From Caldilinea sp. CFX5 (GTDB taxonomy: Bacteria > Chloroflexota > Anaerolineae > Caldilineales > Caldilineaceae), in the NCBI GenBank assembly GCA_021405325.1, contig QWII01000018.1:70234-134233 (forward strand): 64,000 nucleotides of DNA, given 5' to 3'. The notes under the pieces are model-generated. The model made no database searches and was not told the origin of the DNA. It saw only the letters and a list, made by a program, of their open reading frames with translations. The position numbers and the translations under genes were made by a program. Below, one piece after another: positions 60,795 to 64,000 of this stretch. The first letter of the stretch is position 1, and each line of letters opens with the position of its first letter.

Positions 60795-60855
60795 GTAACA
60801 ACTAAGCCCGCTCCCAGCCGGTCCGTGACCGGCTGGGAGCGGGCTTAGTTGTTAC
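60795..60855. repeat. Hairpin, family B, perfect 28-bp arms
   Basis: Arms 60795-60822 and 60828-60855 with loop CCGTG. It is nearly the same as the element at 40091-40172. It lies in the gene-free stretch 60631-61300, which also has a weaker GACAGGGTGA repeat with a CTTCGCCGTGAGCTCAGCC motif at 60649-60730. Confidence 0.92.
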
Positions 60856-60916
60856 AAGGTTGATTGGAAAGTAGGCAGCAATCCGATTATTCGCGTGAGC
60901 TTTACGGCGCCAGGTG

Positions 60917-61018
60917 TATTTCAGTTTTGGGGCAACTGCCGAACGGCCAGCGTTAGCGCTCCGCAACTGGGTCGCTAACGCTGGCCGTTCGGAGCAAACG
61001 CGCCCCCAACTTGAAATA
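60917..61018. repeat. Composite nested palindrome upstream of radA
   Basis: Outer arms TATTTCAGTTTTGGGG (60917-60932) and the near-complement at 61004-61018 enclose perfect 20-bp arms (60939-60958, 60973-60992). The outer arm recurs near 46775. Confidence 0.85.
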
Positions 61019-61039
61019 GACCCTACGGCGTCAACTTGA

Positions 61040-61068
61040 TTGACGACATGCTATTTCTGCGGTACAAT
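61040..61068 (+). promoter_or_regulatory. Sigma-70-type promoter upstream of radA
   Basis: TTGACG (61040-61045), 17-bp spacer, TACAAT (61063-61068), each one base from consensus. Transcription would start near 61075, giving an untranslated leader of about 225 bases before radA. Confidence 0.7.
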
Positions 61069-61108
61069 ATACGCACAGATGTTCGTGCTTGTGCAGACGA
61101 TCTTCCGG

Positions 61109-61189
61109 CCTGTAGGCGCCCAATGGGTTTCCGTTGAGTCTAGGGAGGGTTAATCCTCTTGCATCTCTACACTCAAGCGCCCCTACAGG
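61109..61189 (+). ncRNA. Candidate structured RNA in the radA leader
   Basis: Bases 61109-61115 (CCTGTAG) pair with 61183-61189, GGCGC (61115-61119) with GCGCC (61177-61181), and TTGAGT (61134-61139) with ACTCAA (61171-61176). A small AGG/CCT hairpin sits inside. A 13-base bulge lies on one side only. It is either a separate small RNA or a leader element. It does not match a riboswitch or RNA class I can name. Confidence 0.35.
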
Positions 61190-61218
61190 ACAGGGAGCAA
61201 TTAAAATTCGTTGTTCAA

Positions 61219-61276
61219 ACGTAACGACGAAGCCCCATCGCCAGTCACGGACTAGCTAGGCGCTTGGTCGTTACGT
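61219..61276 (+). repeat. Hairpin just before radA, family B core
   Basis: 15-bp arms (61219-61233, 61262-61276, one mismatch). The centre CCAGTCACGGACTAGCTAGGCGCTTGG is close to the family B element at 30297-30343 on the same strand. It ends 24 bases before the radA ATG and could act as a terminator for the upstream leader RNA. Confidence 0.75.
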
Positions 61277-61300
61277 TCAAAAATTCCAAATAAATCACCT

Positions 61301-62683
61301 ATGGCTAAACCCAAAACTCAATATGTCTGCTCTGAATGTGGCGGCACCCAGATGAAATGGATGGGCAAATGCCCCGATTGCGGCGAATGGAATACGCTGC
61401 AAGAGTTTGTCGTGCGTGAGCCGGATAAGAGCAAGGGTAGCCTCTTGCCCGCCGGCGCAACCGCCATGCGTCCGGTCGCCCTACCTGATATTCCCAAAGA
61501 GAGTATGGCGCGCCTGTCATTGCGCATGGCCGAGATGAACCGCGTCCTGGGTGGCGGCATTGTACCGGGCGGCTGTGTGCTGGTCGGCGGCGAGCCTGGG
61601 ATTGGCAAAAGTACATTGCTTTTGGACATGGCCTCACAGATTGCCAAAAGTGTCGGCACTGTCCTCTATATTAGCGCTGAGGAGAGTGTGCATCAAGTGG
61701 GGCGCCGGGCAGCGCGGATGAATATTCAGGATAGCAACCTGCTGGTCTTCGCCGAGATTGAAGTCGAACAGATCATCGAGCAGATCGAAACGATGAAACC
61801 GGCGCTGGTCATTGTCGATTCGGTACAGGCCATTCACAGCGCCGGCAGCACCAGCGCCGCCGGCACGGTCAGCCAAGTGCGCGATTGCGCGGCGGCGCTA
61901 CTGCGCACCGGCAAGCAGAATAACATCCCCATCTTTCTCGTCGGTCATGTGACCAAAGAAGGCTCACTGGCCGGCCCCAAGGTGCTGGAACACATGGTCG
62001 ATGTGGTGCTGCAACTGGAGGGCGAACGCTTCCACGCCTATCGCCTGCTCCGTTCGATCAAAAACCGCTTTGGCAGCACCAACGAAGTCGGCATCTTTGA
62101 GATGGGCGAAGGCGGCATGACCGAAGTCGCCAACCCCTCCGAAATGTTTCTGGCCGAACGCTTGCCCAACGCCGCCGGCAGCGCTATTGCCGTCTCGCTC
62201 GAAGGCACTCGCCCGCTGCTGGTGGAAGTGCAAGCCTTGAGCAGCCATACCGCCTTTAGTCAGCCGCGCCGCACGGCCAACGGCGTTGACATGAATCGCC
62301 TACTGCTCCTGACCGCCGTTCTCAGCAAGCGTGTCGGCCTGAACTTGAGCGACCAGGATGTCTTTGTCAACATTGTCGGTGGTATGCACATTGACGAACC
62401 CGCCGCCGACCTCGCCATTGCCGCCGCCATCACCAGCAGCTATCGCAACAAACCGGTCGCTGCTGACCTTGCCATTGTCGGTGAAGTGGGCTTAAGCGGC
62501 GAATTGCGCAGCGTTGGCCAACTCCCGCGCCGTTTACACGAATCCGCCAAACTGGGCTTTACCCGCGCCCTCGTTCCCCGCAGCGCCCTCAAAGGCAAAC
62601 GGGATGAAAGCCTCCCCGCCAACCTCGAAGTCATCGGTGTGCGCACGCTTTGGGAAGCGTTGGAAGTCGCCGTTGTGAAGTAA
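61301..62683 (+). CDS. radA: DNA repair protein RadA (Sms)
   Basis: 460 residues, full length. The N-terminal zinc finger (VCSECGG, GKCPDCGEW) precedes a RecA-like ATPase with Walker A GGEPGIGKST and Walker B ALVIVDSVQ. The RadA signature KNRFG is in LLRSIKNRFGSTNE. A Lon-protease-like domain follows from about 300 (VGGMHIDEPAADLA). RadA drives branch migration of recombination intermediates. ATG 61301 has no clear ribosome site, since a hairpin lies just upstream; this may lower or control translation. The phosphohexomutase gene follows on the same strand. Confidence 0.97.
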   Translation: MAKPKTQYVCSECGGTQMKWMGKCPDCGEWNTLQEFVVREPDKSKGSLLPAGATAMRPVALPDIPKESMARLSLRMAEMNRVLGGGIVPGGCVLVGGEPGIGKSTLLLDMASQIAKSVGTVLYISAEESVHQVGRRAARMNIQDSNLLVFAEIEVEQIIEQIETMKPALVIVDSVQAIHSAGSTSAAGTVSQVRDCAAALLRTGKQNNIPIFLVGHVTKEGSLAGPKVLEHMVDVVLQLEGERFHAYRLLRSIKNRFGSTNEVGIFEMGEGGMTEVANPSEMFLAERLPNAAGSAIAVSLEGTRPLLVEVQALSSHTAFSQPRRTANGVDMNRLLLLTAVLSKRVGLNLSDQDVFVNIVGGMHIDEPAADLAIAAAITSSYRNKPVAADLAIVGEVGLSGELRSVGQLPRRLHESAKLGFTRALVPRSALKGKRDESLPANLEVIGVRTLWEALEVAVVK

Positions 62684-62733
62684 AGAGATTGAGAGATACA
62701 GAGATTAACCTACTCTCAATCTCCCAATCTCTT
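62683..62733 (+). terminator. Hairpin after radA
   Basis: 14-bp arms (62683-62696, 62720-62733; one mismatch) begin at the last base of the radA stop codon. Built of GAGATT repeats like the other repeat-type hairpins. Confidence 0.7.
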
Positions 62734-62876
62734 CAATTTCCTCCACCAGCCACTTTGCAAAAACTGCCTTTCTTCACCGATAATGGACAAATGACTTACG
62801 ACGCCCTTCGTGTCCGCGTCGTTGCACGGGCGCCGATCAAGATAGATCTTTTAGTAAACGGCCCGAAGGAGTAGAG

Positions 62877-64000
62877 ATGTCCATTCATTTTGGTACGGAC
62901 GGCTGGCGCGCCGTCATCAGTGAAGAGTTTACTTTTGAGAATGTCCGCAAAGTGGCGCAGGCGATTGCCGACAAAACGCTGGCGGATGCCGCTGTACAGC
63001 CGCTGCGCAACGGCAACCAGGACCCAACGCCAAGCATGGTGGTAGGCTTTGACACCCGCTTTCTCTCGGATCGCTACGCCATTGCTGTGGCTGAAGTGCT
63101 GGCGGCCAATGGTATTTTTGTCTGGCTGGCGCGTGGCGACGCGCCCACCCCGATGATCAGCTATGCCATTGTCGATAAACATGCCACCGGCGGCGTCATG
63201 ATCACCGCCAGCCATAACCCGCCGCGCTACAGTGGTATAAAACTTAAAGCTGCTTACGGCGGTTCGGCTAGTCCTGAAGATTGTAAAGAAATTGAAAGGC
63301 GCATCCAGGCCAATGATGCTGCCGGTCAAACGCCCAAACGGTTTGATCTGGACACGGCAAGCGAGCAAGGACGGGTACAACGCTTCAACCCGCTGCCCGC
63401 CTACGAAACGCATCTACGTACTCTAGTCAACTTTGATACCATTCGCAAAGCCAACATGAGTGTGGTTGTCGATGCCATGTATGGCGCCGGGCGCGTCTAT
63501 CTGCGTCGGCTGTTGGAAGACGCCGGCTGTCGCGTCACCGAGTTGCGCGGCGAGATGAATCCCGGCTTTAACGGCATTCACCCGGAACCCATTGCCCGCC
63601 ATCTCCAACCCCTTTTCCTGGAAATGTCCAGTGGTAAATATCAGATCGGCCTGGCGACCGACGGTGATGGCGACCGTATTGGCGCCGTCGATCCCAACGG
63701 TCACTTTATTGATCCCCATTGCATCATGGCGCTCATGGTCGAATATCTGGTGCATGACCGGGGCCTGCGCGGCAGCATTGTCAAGACCGTCAGCACCACC
63801 CAAATGCTCAACCGCCTGGCCGACCGCTATGGGTTGACGATTCACGAGACGCCGGTTGGTTTTAACCATATCTGCGACCTGCTGATGAATGAACAGGTGC
63901 TGCTGGGCGGCGAAGAGAGCGGCGGCATTAGCATCCTCGGCCACATTCCTGAAGGCGACGGTTTACTGATGGGGCTGCTGCTGGTGGAAATGGTCGCCAA
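62877..64000 (+). CDS. Phosphoglucomutase/phosphomannomutase family protein (3' end outside window)
   Basis: 374 codons are present before the window edge, with no stop. It is an alpha-D-phosphohexomutase: HFGTDGWRA near the start (sugar-phosphate loop), the phosphoserine site TASHNPPRYSGIK, the Mg-binding loop ATDGDGDRIGA, and the sugar-specificity loop GGEESGGIS. These enzymes interconvert hexose 1- and 6-phosphates; glucose, mannose or glucosamine forms cannot be told apart securely. ATG 62877 follows AAGGAG. It links the imported sugars to central and cell-wall metabolism. Confidence 0.93.
   Translation, partial: MSIHFGTDGWRAVISEEFTFENVRKVAQAIADKTLADAAVQPLRNGNQDPTPSMVVGFDTRFLSDRYAIAVAEVLAANGIFVWLARGDAPTPMISYAIVDKHATGGVMITASHNPPRYSGIKLKAAYGGSASPEDCKEIERRIQANDAAGQTPKRFDLDTASEQGRVQRFNPLPAYETHLRTLVNFDTIRKANMSVVVDAMYGAGRVYLRRLLEDAGCRVTELRGEMNPGFNGIHPEPIARHLQPLFLEMSSGKYQIGLATDGDGDRIGAVDPNGHFIDPHCIMALMVEYLVHDRGLRGSIVKTVSTTQMLNRLADRYGLTIHETPVGFNHICDLLMNEQVLLGGEESGGISILGHIPEGDGLLMGLLLVEMVA

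Noticed and set aside
60631..61300. tRNA or rRNA gene in the long gap before radA
   Set aside because: No cloverleaf arms, T-loop consensus or rRNA-like stretches were found; the gap is filled by palindromes and a leader.

Overview
The window reads as chromosomal DNA of a Gram-positive-like or monoderm heterotroph, most probably a member of the Chloroflexota (Anaerolineae/Caldilineae type). This assignment is inferred from gene content: three Tat-type lipoprotein sugar-binding proteins with CUT1 permeases, very large STAND/TPR regulators, secreted proteins with Thr-Pro linkers and a YLPLV-type motif, an alpha-2-macroglobulin, a CtaG-like oxidase assembly factor and a fused molybdenum hydroxylase. 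No rRNA, tRNA, CRISPR array or complete transposon was found.

Layout. 1-8 kb: end of a cyclophilin-like gene, a VTT membrane protein and a 2065-residue alpha-2-macroglobulin. 8-23 kb: two large STAND regulators (one with an XRE-type HTH, one SARP-like), a small secreted protein, a zinc alcohol dehydrogenase, a 1398-residue secreted beta-helix protein, an enolase-superfamily enzyme and a class III aminotransferase. 23-31 kb: an accessory region with an anchored EEP hydrolase, a low-GC stretch (lipoprotein, MltR-like protein), a HigBA toxin-antitoxin pair lying between two copies of the same broken ABC-ATPase 3' end, a DUF3291 protein, a short-chain dehydrogenase and a haloacid dehalogenase. 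31-35 kb: xanthine dehydrogenase-like enzyme and CtaG. 35-54 kb: three CUT1 ABC transporter operons on the minus strand. The first ends in a sugar isomerase. The second continues into gamma-glutamyltransferase and a class V aminotransferase. The third is interrupted by a low-GC EEP-nuclease cassette and is followed by a galactonate dehydratase-like enzyme and a toxin-antitoxin pair. 54-64 kb: a secreted protein with a VHL-beta-like domain, a Thg1-like protein, an HNH nuclease, a third enolase-superfamily enzyme, radA and the start of a phosphohexomutase.

How it fits together. The transporters, three acid-sugar dehydratase-type enzymes, the sugar isomerase, the alcohol dehydrogenase and the aminotransferases suggest import and breakdown of plant- or detritus-derived sugars and sugar acids, with the secreted modular proteins acting outside the cell.

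The most unusual property is not a gene. About thirty long inverted repeats, most with arms of 15-34 bp, sit at the ends of transcription units and inside operons. Most are unrelated in sequence, but at least two families recur. In all three transporter operons an inverted repeat lies just downstream of the substrate-binding-protein gene.
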